Of a DNA stretch of 35,836 nt, positions 15,814 through 24,602 are shown one piece after another. Each line of letters begins with the position of its first letter. Position 1 is the stretch's first letter. A program made the position numbers and the translations under genes. The stretch is from Chloroflexota bacterium. GTDB taxonomy: Bacteria > Chloroflexota > Anaerolineae > Promineifilales > Promineifilaceae. The notes beneath the pieces are model-generated. The model saw only the letters and a list, made by a program, of their open reading frames with translations, was not told the DNA's origin and did no database searches. The stretch covers positions 1 to 35,836 of the forward strand of contig JAHEJP010000009.1 of the NCBI GenBank assembly GCA_024638855.1. Direction: 5' to 3'.

Positions 15814-17466
15814 TTAACTACCTAGCTTGTAGACTGCCATATTGTTAAATCCCTGACTCTCTGTCCAGGCATAATCAACCGAAAAGAGCAAATCTGTCTG
15901 GTCAGATGACGTCAGGCTTTTATAAGACCAACCTGGCGCCGTCACTAAATAATCTGCCTCACTATTTAATACATAGGCCGCCATCCCTTCTTTATCGGCC
16001 AATAACGGAATAACTTCCGGCGAAATAAGCCCAGCAAGGTCTAGGATATGCCGATTTGCAAAATAGCCAATGGCTCCTATGTCATGGGCGGCGATTAATG
16101 CATCCTCTGGGGTATTTGCCTGAACCCATCGAGCAGTTGTTACCATTTCGGCGTTGATAAAGGCAACATCTTGACCATAAGCCTGTAATCCCAGGATGAA
16201 AAAGATTAAGAGCAAAGCAACAAATGTCAAGCCAGCAAAGGTTCGCAGAACATAAACCCTGCGTTGGTTGATTTTCAGCCGAAACTTAATCCAATCCGCC
16301 AATTGAATCCAACCCCCAAAACCGTAGAGAATAAACACCGGTATCACGGGCATTAAGTATCGACCATGTTGGTAGGTAACTGGCAAGCGCCATGCATAAA
16401 GAAATACATGTCCGACCGCCCACATTATGGGCAAAAAGCGTAACAGCCGCCTGGATCGCCAATCCGCTCGCAGCGAAACCCAGCCACTGAAGAGAACGCC
16501 TGGCAATAATAGGAGATGAGCGCCACTAATGCCACGCAGGCCGACGGATGGTCCGCCAACCACATAATAGAGCAATTTGGCATATCTTTGAACGATGGGT
16601 ACATCCCAAAGGAGAGCATACTCGCTCTGCTTGGCATAATAAGTATTTGGCCATAGGGTGTTATTAGATATGTAATTGAGCAAAAAATATGGAATTAGCG
16701 GCAGGACGGCGGCTAATAAATAGGCGCCCATGCGAAAAAACCTGTCGCGTGGTGAACCTGCCGCGATTATGATTCCTCCAGCAACAAGAATGGTCAGGGG
16801 AAGTCCGTCTGGGCGGGTAAGGATTAACAATCCTGCCAATATACCCAATATCCAGCTTTGCCAATTTCCAGACACCTGCTGCCGGCCATAACTGACCATT
16901 AGTTGCATAGCAAGACCACAAAACAGTAAGGTTTCCATCCCGCTTCCAGCGGCCCAGACCAAAGGCCACGTTAGGACAAGAACAGCGCCCACCAACCAGC
17001 TAAATTGTTCTTGCTTGACCCAATTATCGGCCCATAGGCTCATACCGCTCCAGCCAATCCATGTTAGACAAAGCCATCCAAGAAAATACGCCCACAGCAA
17101 AGACGGTAATCGAAATAGATAACCGATGGCGAGCAGCAAGGTCCAAAGCGGCGCTGTCGAACCGGCGCTAGTGACACCGTTAACATACGACCAACTGCCA
17201 TTTTGGACTAGATTTCGAGCATAGGTCTGGTGAATCCAGCTATCATCTAACGGCAATCCGGACTCGCCCCCGATAGCCGCCACGCCTACGTAGAGTGAAG
17301 TAGCCAGCAATGCTACGCCAGCAACCAACCAATATTTGCTGGCTCCTGGACCAGCTAGCACAAAACGCCGGGCATCAACTACCGTTAGCATGTTGTCGGT
17401 TCGGATGGGTATATCTGTTTCTTGCGCCTTCACGCAACCCATCCCCACTATAAGAATCGGCCACAT
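15814..17466 (-). CDS. GT-C type membrane glycosyltransferase (GT39/ArnT-like)
   Basis: A 550-residue membrane protein with about a dozen hydrophobic helices. The first extracytoplasmic loop carries the acidic pair D74/D75 (LPLDDSWIHQTYARNL), the feature of GT-C enzymes that use polyprenyl-phosphate sugars. It is followed by the GVTSAGSTAPLWTLLLA segment seen in a large Chloroflexota family. A soluble C-terminal part (about 440-550) includes AHDIGAIGYFANRHILDLAGL. It probably transfers a sugar from polyprenol phosphate to a lipid, glycan or protein at the outer membrane face. No ribosome binding site precedes the ATG, but a promoter at 17472-17500 would start transcription at the ATG itself. 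An alternative start at codon 26 is possible. Confidence 0.83.
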   Translation of the reverse strand: MWPILIVGMGCVKAQETDIPIRTDNMLTVVDARRFVLAGPGASKYWLVAGVALLATSLYVGVAAIGGESGLPLDDSWIHQTYARNLVQNGSWSYVNGVTSAGSTAPLWTLLLAIGYLFRLPSLLWAYFLGWLCLTWIGWSGMSLWADNWVKQEQFSWLVGAVLVLTWPLVWAAGSGMETLLFCGLAMQLMVSYGRQQVSGNWQSWILGILAGLLILTRPDGLPLTILVAGGIIIAAGSPRDRFFRMGAYLLAAVLPLIPYFLLNYISNNTLWPNTYYAKQSEYALLWDVPIVQRYAKLLYYVVGGPSVGLRGISGAHLLLLPGVLFSGWVSLRADWRSRRLLRFLPIMWAVGHVFLYAWRLPVTYQHGRYLMPVIPVFILYGFGGWIQLADWIKFRLKINQRRVYVLRTFAGLTFVALLLIFFILGLQAYGQDVAFINAEMVTTARWVQANTPEDALIAAHDIGAIGYFANRHILDLAGLISPEVIPLLADKEGMAAYVLNSEADYLVTAPGWSYKSLTSSDQTDLLFSVDYAWTESQGFNNMAVYKLGS

Positions 17467-17471
17467 TCATA

Positions 17472-17500
17472 AAGATAGAGTGCTACGGAACGATATGCAA
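17472..17500 (-). promoter_or_regulatory. Promoter for a leaderless glycosyltransferase mRNA
   Basis: On the minus strand TTGCAT (17495-17500), a 17-base spacer and TATCTT (17472-17477). The expected transcription start is near 17465, on the ATG at 17466, which itself lacks a ribosome binding site. Confidence 0.5.
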
Positions 17501-17701
17501 TAAGACGATAGGACCATGCATATATCCCTGCCAGCCTCCTCCTGCAATATGGGTGCCCTCAAGTTTGGCCACGAGCGTTCATTGGATTCAGCTAGTGGAA
17601 TCACGATCATCAAGAGCAAGATAACCCAGTATCGCAAAATAGATGTTATGCTAAAAGGTGGTCGAGCGTATCACAAATATATTAACCACCAGCCCTGATG
17701 G

Positions 17702-19363
17702 TCACCACTTTTGATCTTGTATCCTTGCCTCACCCTCTGGATCATTAACTTCATATAGTCGTGCATCGCCTGACGACCAAACCAGTGACAATCGAGGATG
17801 CGTAATTCTTCCTTGGTAAATATCGTCTAGTGGTTGGGGGCGATTCTGATTAAGCAACACATATGTGACCCCAAAACGATTGACCGCCTTCAACACAGAG
17901 TCCACTGCTTCATTGGGCACTGAGATTGCAGGTAAACCGCTGTAATAGTGCAATGCAGGCGCATTTCCGGCCATAACCACCGAGGATGGTGGCACCAACT
18001 GGCCAACTTGGCGGTAGATTTCAGGATCATCATCGGGCTTTAAACGGGCTTGGGCCAAAAACAATGTCATGATGAAGGCGATAATGATAAAGAGGCCGGA
18101 GAATATTCTTTTTGCACGTTCCGGTTGCCAATGCGGTAACTTTGTAGCAGCCCAATCGACTGCCAAACCAATGCCGGCAGCGGCAAAGGCGGTTGACCAT
18201 GGCCATAAGGCGATTGATGAGTGAAAAAGGCTGCCTCGTGTCCCTGGTAGAGTGAAGATGAGCGCGTTACTAATAAAAAGAGCCACGGCAAAAAGGATGG
18301 TCGGCCGGATGAGCAGTCGCGTCGTCATCTGCCGATAAAAGTATATGAGAGCAACTATGATGAACGGTACCAGAAAGATTAGACCTGGAATAGCTACGAA
18401 GGTTTGTACAGCTAACCAGGTTCCTTGAATCTTCGATAGCAGGATATTCCCTACGCCCCAATCAAGAAATCCTTTCAGTTCAATAGCTCTTCCATAGGCG
18501 AATAAATCATCGTACGTAGTCAGGAAAACACTCTGGGCGCCGGCCGTCGGTAACAGGCGGCCCAGCATTAAAAAATTGCGAGCTAACCACCACCCCATAG
18601 TCACTAGATAGCCCAATATCAACAGACCAAGAAAACCAAAGCCTATCCCACCCACTATCTTCTTTCGTTCTTCTCGCAATCCCTCGGATGATAATGGCCA
18701 GCTAATAATCTCCAGAACCCATACAAACAAGCCGACTAGCAACAATAAAAAACCATCGGCTCTGGTCAGATGGGCCAATCCGGCCATCAAACCGGCTATT
18801 AACCACCATAATCGTTGCCTTGCAATGGACATCACTTGGGGCTGGCCATCATATGACGAGGATTTTGACCGGTAGGCGGTCGTCATGCCCAATGCAAATA
18901 AGCCCAATCCGCCTGCCCAGGCGAAAGGCGCGAACGTCGAGGGCTGACCCACAAAAGCTGCATAAAAACCACCCACGGCAACGAAGAGCGCCGCCACCCA
19001 GGCTTGCCAGCGTTGGCCAGATATCCGCCAACTGATGGCGTACGCCAACAACGGCAATAAACCACCAAGAAGCCAAAAAAAGATCTGTGAACCACTAAAG
19101 CCATCTCCAAGCGAGATGCCAGCCGCGGCCATTATTGATGGCAGAGGCATCCAATAGGTGTGGCTGGGAGCCGGCAAACCTGTAGGTTCGTCTAAGAATT
19201 GCCAGATGATCATCTCGGTGAACCCATGGCCGGAGGCCAACCGCTGACCATTGGTCGTATAGTAATACGAATCCATATAGGTCGGCTGCGTCAGTTGCCG
19301 GGCCCAAAACCCCTGGAGTATCAAGCCGATCAGTGCGATCAAGATCCAGTCGATTTTTTTCAA
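17702..19363 (-). CDS. GT-C type membrane glycosyltransferase (GT39/PMT-like)
   Basis: A 553-residue polytopic membrane protein. The N-terminal helix (about 5-22) is followed by a loop with D31 in TYMDSYYYTTNGQRLASGHG and by HTYWMPLPS, the arrangement seen in PMT_2-type GT-C proteins. About ten further hydrophobic helices follow, and the final 110 residues are soluble (YRQVGQLVPPSSVVMAGNAPALHYYSGLP). It is likely to take mannose or another sugar from polyprenyl phosphate outside the cytoplasm. Its ATG overlaps the stop of the methyltransferase gene by 4 bases, so it belongs to an operon with the methyltransferase and the polyprenol-phosphate mannose synthase that probably makes its donor. Confidence 0.85.
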   Translation of the reverse strand: MKKIDWILIALIGLILQGFWARQLTQPTYMDSYYYTTNGQRLASGHGFTEMIIWQFLDEPTGLPAPSHTYWMPLPSIMAAAGISLGDGFSGSQIFFWLLGGLLPLLAYAISWRISGQRWQAWVAALFVAVGGFYAAFVGQPSTFAPFAWAGGLGLFALGMTTAYRSKSSSYDGQPQVMSIARQRLWWLIAGLMAGLAHLTRADGFLLLLVGLFVWVLEIISWPLSSEGLREERKKIVGGIGFGFLGLLILGYLVTMGWWLARNFLMLGRLLPTAGAQSVFLTTYDDLFAYGRAIELKGFLDWGVGNILLSKIQGTWLAVQTFVAIPGLIFLVPFIIVALIYFYRQMTTRLLIRPTILFAVALFISNALIFTLPGTRGSLFHSSIALWPWSTAFAAAGIGLAVDWAATKLPHWQPERAKRIFSGLFIIIAFIMTLFLAQARLKPDDDPEIYRQVGQLVPPSSVVMAGNAPALHYYSGLPAISVPNEAVDSVLKAVNRFGVTYVLLNQNRPQPLDDIYQGRITHPRLSLVWSSGDARLYEVNDPEGEARIQDQKW

Positions 19364-20313
19364 TCGGACCTTCTCACGGTTCCCGATGATTTTGTGTCTG
19401 GAGCTTGTTTCGGTCGCCTGGCATATACAGTAATCAGATCACCAAGATTAACAGGAACCAACACCTCCCCCAGGTCCATAAAATTAACCAGTTTGTTCAC
19501 CAAGCTGCCAAGTGGTTTACTCATACCGTTCACGCGGGTTACCAGATAGCCCAAACTCAGATAACGACCTTGCGATCCAGCCCAAAGAATCTCAAATCCA
19601 CTTTTTTTCATGAATCTGATCAACGTTTCGCGACTGAAGTAATGGATATGCATATCCATCAACCAGGGCCAGCGCTGGCCCATAACTCTGGCAATCGGGC
19701 TATCAATGTCCATGGTGTGAACTGCGATGAGGCCTCCTGGTCTCAAAAATTTGAATGACTTGTCCAACTCGGCCGAAGGGTCGTCAACGTGTTCGATGAC
19801 ATCCCACATCGTGATAACATCAAAGTGCCGCCCATGCAGTTCTGGAGCGTCAAGCGTGCCTTGAAGCACAGGTAGTCCCTTCTGTTGAGCATAGTTAACC
19901 GCCCATTGAGATGGCTCTATTCCCATCGCTTGCCATCCATTGGCCAGGGCAACCTCTACGAATACCCCAATATAAGCGCCGACATCAAGCAATTCTCGAT
20001 TCCGGCCTGATTGGGTGAACTTTTCCACTGATTTCAAGTGCTTTGCGAAGGTCTTTTTACGCCCTGCTTGCTCGATAATGTAAGTTTCATCTTCAACGGT
20101 TGAATAAGCCTCCAGCAATTCGCAAGCGTCATAACGTGGGTTGGCATAAATGTGACCACATTGTTGACACTCGACAATCTGGAGATGGCTCCCGTATTCC
20201 GACGACGTGCATCTGTAGGCATCGACATCAGGTCCTAATGTATGATTACCATTCGCCGGGAAACGAATTTTCCAATCGTCTTCATCGCACAAATTGCAGC
20301 GAACAGTTTTCAT
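19360..20313 (-). CDS. Class I SAM-dependent methyltransferase with N-terminal Cys motif
   Basis: A 317-residue protein. The N-terminus has two Cys pairs (C6/C9 in CNLC and C49/C52 in CQQC) that look like a small zinc-binding domain common in sugar and lipid methyltransferases. The Methyltransf_23-type domain follows, with motif I LLDVGAYIGVF at 108-118, an acidic GIEPS strand and VITMWDVIEHV near 165-175. It overlaps both neighbours by 4 bases, so it is translated with a polyprenol-phosphate mannose synthase and a GT-C glycosyltransferase and probably methylates a glycan or glycolipid made by them. The substrate is unknown. Confidence 0.88.
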   Translation of the reverse strand: MKTVRCNLCDEDDWKIRFPANGNHTLGPDVDAYRCTSSEYGSHLQIVECQQCGHIYANPRYDACELLEAYSTVEDETYIIEQAGRKKTFAKHLKSVEKFTQSGRNRELLDVGAYIGVFVEVALANGWQAMGIEPSQWAVNYAQQKGLPVLQGTLDAPELHGRHFDVITMWDVIEHVDDPSAELDKSFKFLRPGGLIAVHTMDIDSPIARVMGQRWPWLMDMHIHYFSRETLIRFMKKSGFEILWAGSQGRYLSLGYLVTRVNGMSKPLGSLVNKLVNFMDLGEVLVPVNLGDLITVYARRPKQAPDTKSSGTVRRSD

Positions 20314-21068
20314 TGTGTTTTGACTCTCGACGGTTGTCTCGGCGCGCCTCCTCTAAGGCGCCGAACGAAAAGCCGAAACACTGTGTATTGGGCTTTGATC
20401 ACCTCTTGGCGAGAAATCTTCGTCTGCCCTTTGCGTCGGTCTTCAAATATGATCGGCACTTCTCCAATCGTCCAACCTCGCCGTTGGCACATATATAACA
20501 TTTCCACCAAAAAAGAGTAACCGTTGGAGAAAATATCGTCCAAAGGAATCGATGACAGAACTTTACGATGGTAAAGTCGAAATCCGGCCGTCGTGTCCCG
20601 AGCCTTTAAGCCAAGCACCGTACGAGCGACAAAGTTAGCACCTTTGCTTAGGAAGATCCGTTTCCAGCTACAATTCCTTGATCCGCCTCCAGACACATAG
20701 CGCGAACCGATGACGATATCCTTTTCCTGGCTCAGAGTTATCATAGCTGGGATATATTGTGGATTGTGGGAAAAATCGGCATCCATGGTCATAATTCGGC
20801 TGGCAGGTAAGTCATTTATCGCTTTATTGAAACCGGCAATGTAAGCCGTTCCCAAGCCAAGTTTACCTGGCCGATGCACCACAAATACCCGTTCGGGATA
20901 ACGATCGGCGTAATCGTCCGCTATCTGGCCGGTGCCATCAGGCGAATTATCATCCACCACGATCACGCTTACCTTAACGGGCAGTTCCAGAAGTTGTGTA
21001 ATCAATTCATGGATATTGTCAGCCTCATTATAGGTAGGTACGACTACATATGTTCCTGCGCTACTCAT
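20310..21068 (-). CDS. Polyprenol monophosphomannose synthase (DPM1-like GT2)
   Basis: A family 2 glycosyltransferase that transfers a sugar, in this subfamily usually mannose from GDP-mannose, to polyprenyl phosphate on the cytoplasmic membrane face. Signature motifs from the ATG are VVVPTYNEADNI (8-19), VVDDNSPDGTG (37-47), the DxD-type DAD at 96-98 and GSRYVSGG. The 252-residue length lacks the C-terminal membrane helices of fused bacterial forms, so it is a DPM1-type soluble synthase. A TTG at 21080 extends the frame, but AGGGAGG directly before the ATG at 21068 marks the likely start. It heads the operon with the methyltransferase and a GT-C enzyme (4-base overlaps) behind a promoter at 21094-21122. 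Confidence 0.9.
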   Translation of the reverse strand: MSSAGTYVVVPTYNEADNIHELITQLLELPVKVSVIVVDDNSPDGTGQIADDYADRYPERVFVVHRPGKLGLGTAYIAGFNKAINDLPASRIMTMDADFSHNPQYIPAMITLSQEKDIVIGSRYVSGGGSRNCSWKRIFLSKGANFVARTVLGLKARDTTAGFRLYHRKVLSSIPLDDIFSNGYSFLVEMLYMCQRRGWTIGEVPIIFEDRRKGQTKISRQEVIKAQYTVFRLFVRRLRGGAPRQPSRVKTQ

Positions 21069-21093
21069 GACCTCCCTCAAGCAAGCGGGGCAG

Positions 21094-21122
21094 ATTGTAA
21101 CGATCTTAATTTAGTTGGTCAA
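21094..21122 (-). promoter_or_regulatory. Promoter of the mannosylation operon
   Basis: On the minus strand TTGACC (21117-21122), a 17-base spacer and TACAAT (21094-21099), each one base off consensus. Transcription near 21087 gives a short leader containing AGGGAGG. Confidence 0.65.
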
Positions 21123-21154
21123 AGAAACTGTGGCGGAGGCCAACTGCTTCCCCT

Positions 21155-21183
21155 TTGTATTCACCGCCACCGTCATGTATCAT
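21155..21183 (+). promoter_or_regulatory. Possible rimK promoter
   Basis: TTGTAT (21155-21160), a 17-base spacer and TATCAT (21178-21183). It would give a leader of about 120 bases to the ATG at 21311. No ribosome binding site is visible at that ATG, so a closer promoter may exist. Confidence 0.3.
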
Positions 21184-21310
21184 AGCCCTGTCTCCAGGTT
21201 CGAGGTAAAGGAAGAATAATTATTGTCGTCCTTAGTCTGACAGCCGATATTTTTCAGTTGAGCAGTACCATTCATCCATGGCACCTGATCCTCCTATTTG
21301 ATTGGCCAAA

Positions 21311-22225
21311 ATGAGAATCGGAATTCTTTCCCGCAACCGTCGTTTATATAGCACGCGTCGTTTAGCTCAGGCAGCACGCATGCGTGGCCATCACGTCTAT
21401 GTAATTGACACCTTGAATGTACCGGTGCGTGTCGGGCGGAGTCAGGTAGCTGAACCTAGCCAGCCCTTGCCAGAAGTGGAGGCTATCGTTCCCCGAATCG
21501 GAACGTCCATAACATTTTATGGGCTGGCAGTCGTCCGGCAATATGAAACGAAAGGTATCGTCACCACTGCTACCTCCAGCGCCATCGCTCGCTCGCGCGA
21601 TAAACTTCATAGCCTGCAAATCATGGGTAGTTCTGGATTGCCGATTCCGAACACAACTGTGGTAAGCGACCCGGCCGATATTTGGAATGCCATTAACATA
21701 GCCGGTGGTTTACCTGTCATCATTAAAGTGATTCGTGGTACACAAGGTCGCGGCGTTTTCCTAGCGACCGAAATGCACACGGTTGAATCGATTTTCCATT
21801 CCTTACGTCGGGTCAAGGAACAAATGCTCATACAAGAATTTATTACAGAAGCGCGAGGCACTGACATTCGGGTCATCGTTGTTGGTAATCGTTGCGTCGC
21901 ATCTATGAAACGCACCGCTGCGGAAGGCGAATTCAGATCAAATCTACACCGTGGAGGCACTGCAATGCCAATAAAACTCGATCCTGATACGCGTATTCTG
22001 GCCAGTCGGGCTGCACAAGTCCACGGACTGGGTGTTGCTGGTGTAGACTTGCTCCTATCGGATCGCGGACCCTTATTGCTCGAAGTCAATTCTTCTCCGG
22101 GATTAGAGGGAATCGAAAATACGACAAGCGAGGATGTAGCCACGGAAATCATCCGCTATGTAGAATGGGAGGAAAAAAAGCAGAAGCATCAATTTCGGCA
22201 AAAGCGAAAAAGGCGAAAGAACTAG
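21311..22225 (+). CDS. rimK: RimK-family ATP-grasp ligase
   Basis: An ATP-grasp ligase of the RimK family. The E. coli enzyme adds glutamates to the C-terminus of ribosomal protein S6; relatives make other glutamate-type peptide bonds. The N-terminus from ATG 21311 (MRIGILSRNRRLYSTRRL) aligns with RimK, so this ATG is preferred to the TTG at 21302. The ATP-grasp core shows LPVIIKVIRGTQGRGV, QEFITEARGTDIRVIVVG and the metal-binding LLEVNSSPGLEGIE. The final 20 residues are strongly basic. It is divergent from the mannosylation operon and convergent with the response regulator at 22255. S6 modification is the default guess; the substrate is not shown by context. Confidence 0.88.
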   Translation: MRIGILSRNRRLYSTRRLAQAARMRGHHVYVIDTLNVPVRVGRSQVAEPSQPLPEVEAIVPRIGTSITFYGLAVVRQYETKGIVTTATSSAIARSRDKLHSLQIMGSSGLPIPNTTVVSDPADIWNAINIAGGLPVIIKVIRGTQGRGVFLATEMHTVESIFHSLRRVKEQMLIQEFITEARGTDIRVIVVGNRCVASMKRTAAEGEFRSNLHRGGTAMPIKLDPDTRILASRAAQVHGLGVAGVDLLLSDRGPLLLEVNSSPGLEGIENTTSEDVATEIIRYVEWEEKKQKHQFRQKRKRRKN

Positions 22226-22254
22226 ACTGTCACAATCTGGCTGGTGGACGATCT

Positions 22255-23445
22255 CTACTCTTGGTCTGGATCGAAGTCTGGGGAAATGATGCCACGCTCT
22301 AAGGCTTCCTCAAATGATATGGCCTGATTCTCGTCTTTGTTTATCTGGACCGGCTTTTCATTATCTTTGGTTTCTTCAGTGGGTGGTTCTAAAATATCCG
22401 ACCTGCTCTCGGGTGGCGAATCCTCTTGCGGAGCTAAAGGAGGTTTAGGTTCGGCCTCAAAGCCCGCCCCAGTCGACTCTCGTGACGGAACACTTGCCTC
22501 AAACGAGTGATCTGCATCCGCTGAACTCCCCTTCTGGATTTCGCTCTCGGACCCATCGTCACCTGGTTCGCTGACTATCGGTACGTCATCAGATAGTGAA
22601 TCCTCTAAAGGCTCAATTTCGCTCGTTTGTTCAACCTGTTCTTCAACCAATAACGATCGCAAGTTTGATATAGCCCTGCTGGTAAACACCCAAACTGTAC
22701 CGATTCGGCCGCGTCTGACCTGGGCATCAAAAAATATTGCCAGGAAATAGTCTCGACCAATATTAGCGCAATACAAGTCGATTTTTTCACCAACTAGGAA
22801 CTGGATCGCTTGTGGCTCGCTCGCGCCAAGTTGGTCGGATAGATGAAAATTGCTGTCGATGCTAAAGGCAGTTGCAGTAATGATTTTTTGCAAATCTTCG
22901 TCAACGCCGCTACCGGCACAGGATAGTATTTCTCCAGAGACGGTAGCCAAAACCACTCGTTGAGCGCCTGTATCGTTCCGCAAGATTTCCAACTTTCGGC
23001 TGACTTCAAGCGAGACAAGGTTTCCTGGCATGTCCGGTTGATCAATAATCTCATCAAATACCTGAGAAAAGCCACCTTCAAGGGCCTCGGTTACAGCGTT
23101 CAGAAAATCTTCAGCATCGAGCGGCTTGGTGAAATACCTGACAACCTTAAGTTCGGTCGCTTCAGCCTGGGCATCGACCGATTCGTAACCCGTAATCATG
23201 ATCACAGGTATTCCAGGTTTCTGTTCACGTGCCTTACGTACCATCTCCAGACCACTCATACCTGGTAGCCGTACATCAGCAACAAGCAAATGAAAATCGG
23301 TTCGCCGGAGAGCCAGAATGCCTTCCTCTGCGGAGGGGACACCCAAAACTTCAAAATCACCCTCAGATAGCTCCAAGATAGATCTTAGGAAGTCTAATGT
23401 AGCAAAATCATCGTCAACAACTAAAATGCGATGCGAGTTAGACAT
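22255..23445 (-). CDS. Response regulator fused to a roadblock-like domain with acidic tail
   Basis: A 396-residue protein. Residues 1-125 form a receiver domain with D11-D13, phospho-acceptor D57 (LVADVRLPGMSG) and K107. Residues of about 140-265 (RKLEILRNDTGAQRVVLATVSGEILS ... YFLAIFFDAQVRRGRIGTVW) have the strand pattern of Roadblock/LC7 or a related small ligand-binding fold. Such domains bind GTPases or act as dimer platforms in bacterial motility systems. The last 130 residues are rich in Glu, Ser, Pro and Asp and probably disordered. There is no DNA-binding domain, so output should be by protein contact. The gene starts 19 bases after the OppF-type ATPase gene on the same strand. The roadblock call is moderate. 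Confidence 0.82.
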   Translation of the reverse strand: MSNSHRILVVDDDFATLDFLRSILELSEGDFEVLGVPSAEEGILALRRTDFHLLVADVRLPGMSGLEMVRKAREQKPGIPVIMITGYESVDAQAEATELKVVRYFTKPLDAEDFLNAVTEALEGGFSQVFDEIIDQPDMPGNLVSLEVSRKLEILRNDTGAQRVVLATVSGEILSCAGSGVDEDLQKIITATAFSIDSNFHLSDQLGASEPQAIQFLVGEKIDLYCANIGRDYFLAIFFDAQVRRGRIGTVWVFTSRAISNLRSLLVEEQVEQTSEIEPLEDSLSDDVPIVSEPGDDGSESEIQKGSSADADHSFEASVPSRESTGAGFEAEPKPPLAPQEDSPPESRSDILEPPTEETKDNEKPVQINKDENQAISFEEALERGIISPDFDPDQE

Positions 23446-23464
23446 GGATCACTTATATATTGGC

Positions 23465-24556
23465 TCAGTCTTCCGAGACAGTTGTCCGGGCCGATAGATG
23501 TTCGGGTCCAATTTTGCTTGCACCTACCTCTCCCGTTTCCAGGAGCCAGCAAGCAGCGTAGTGTTCATCACCATAATCTTTCAGAACCGGTTCCTCCTCT
23601 GAACAGCGCTCAAAGGCTAATGGGCAACGAGTATGGAAACGACATCCACTTGGTGGATTTAACGGGCTGGGCACATCCCCCTGCAGAATGATTCGTGTTC
23701 TCTTTAAGGTTGGATCGGGCACTGGGATAGCGGACATCAAAGCCTGCGTATATGGATGTAGAGGATCCGCATAAAGTTCATCCCGCTCGGCAATCTCCAC
23801 CAATCTCCCTAGATACATAACGCCGACACGATTACTGAAATGTTCGACAACACTTAAATTATGGGCGATAAATAGATAGGTCAAGCCAAAATCTCGTTGA
23901 AGTTCCCGCAAGATATTCAAGACCTGGGCCTGGATTGATACATCTAGGGCTGACACCGGCTCATCGCATACGATGAGTTTTGGTCGCAATGCTAATGCAC
24001 GGGCGATGCCAATTCGTTGTCTCTGTCCGCCAGAGAACTCGTGAGGATAGCGACGAGCGTGATCAGCCCGCATACCCACTCTTGTCAGCATTTCCACGAC
24101 GATATCATAACGTTCCTGAGCGCTTTTGTCTGTATGGATTTTTAAACCCTCAGCAATACTTTCACCTACTGGCAGGCGCGGATCGAGAGATGAGAATGGA
24201 TCTTGGAAGATAATTTGCATGTCCCGCCGCTTAGCTTTTAGACCGCCACCACTCAAATTAAAAATGTCTTCGCCATCTATATATACTTTGCCTGAAGTAG
24301 GTGGAATCAAATGCAAAATCGTCCGGCCAACGGTGGTTTTGCCGCAGCCCGATTCACCTACCAGGCCAAAGGTTTCCCCTTCATATATATGAAAACTGAC
24401 ATCGTCTACTGCCTTAACCCAAGCTGATACCCGCTGCAATAGACCAGAGCGAACAGGGAAATATTTTTTTAAGTTTTGAACATCCACCAGGACCCTATCT
24501 GCCTTCGAATTTGATAGTTTCTCATTGTTCCCTGGGATTTCTGTCTCGTCTACCAT
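23465..24556 (-). CDS. oppF: Oligopeptide/dipeptide ABC transporter ATP-binding protein (OppF type)
   Basis: A 363-residue ATPase of peptide or nickel-type ABC importers. Walker A is GESGCGKT at 67-74, the signature FSGGQRQ at 174-180 and Walker B LIVCDEP at 194-200. The C-terminal oligo_HPY region carries the conserved Cys motif ([14 protein letters not shown]) that in related proteins binds an iron-sulfur cluster. It is paired with the OppD-type gene 46 bases upstream. OppF-like N-terminal YFPVRSGLL supports the subunit assignment. The permease genes normally found with it are absent from the window. Confidence 0.93.
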   Translation of the reverse strand: MVDETEIPGNNEKLSNSKADRVLVDVQNLKKYFPVRSGLLQRVSAWVKAVDDVSFHIYEGETFGLVGESGCGKTTVGRTILHLIPPTSGKVYIDGEDIFNLSGGGLKAKRRDMQIIFQDPFSSLDPRLPVGESIAEGLKIHTDKSAQERYDIVVEMLTRVGMRADHARRYPHEFSGGQRQRIGIARALALRPKLIVCDEPVSALDVSIQAQVLNILRELQRDFGLTYLFIAHNLSVVEHFSNRVGVMYLGRLVEIAERDELYADPLHPYTQALMSAIPVPDPTLKRTRIILQGDVPSPLNPPSGCRFHTRCPLAFERCSEEEPVLKDYGDEHYAACWLLETGEVGASKIGPEHLSARTTVSED

Positions 24557-24602
24557 GAAGTTAGATTCTCCGGCAAGTTCCTTCTATTGCCATCGTGTGA
24601 CA

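Noticed and set aside
17516-17698. 60-codon plus-strand frame between the two GT-C genes
   Set aside because: No ribosome binding site, no domain and unlikely composition; treated as non-coding.
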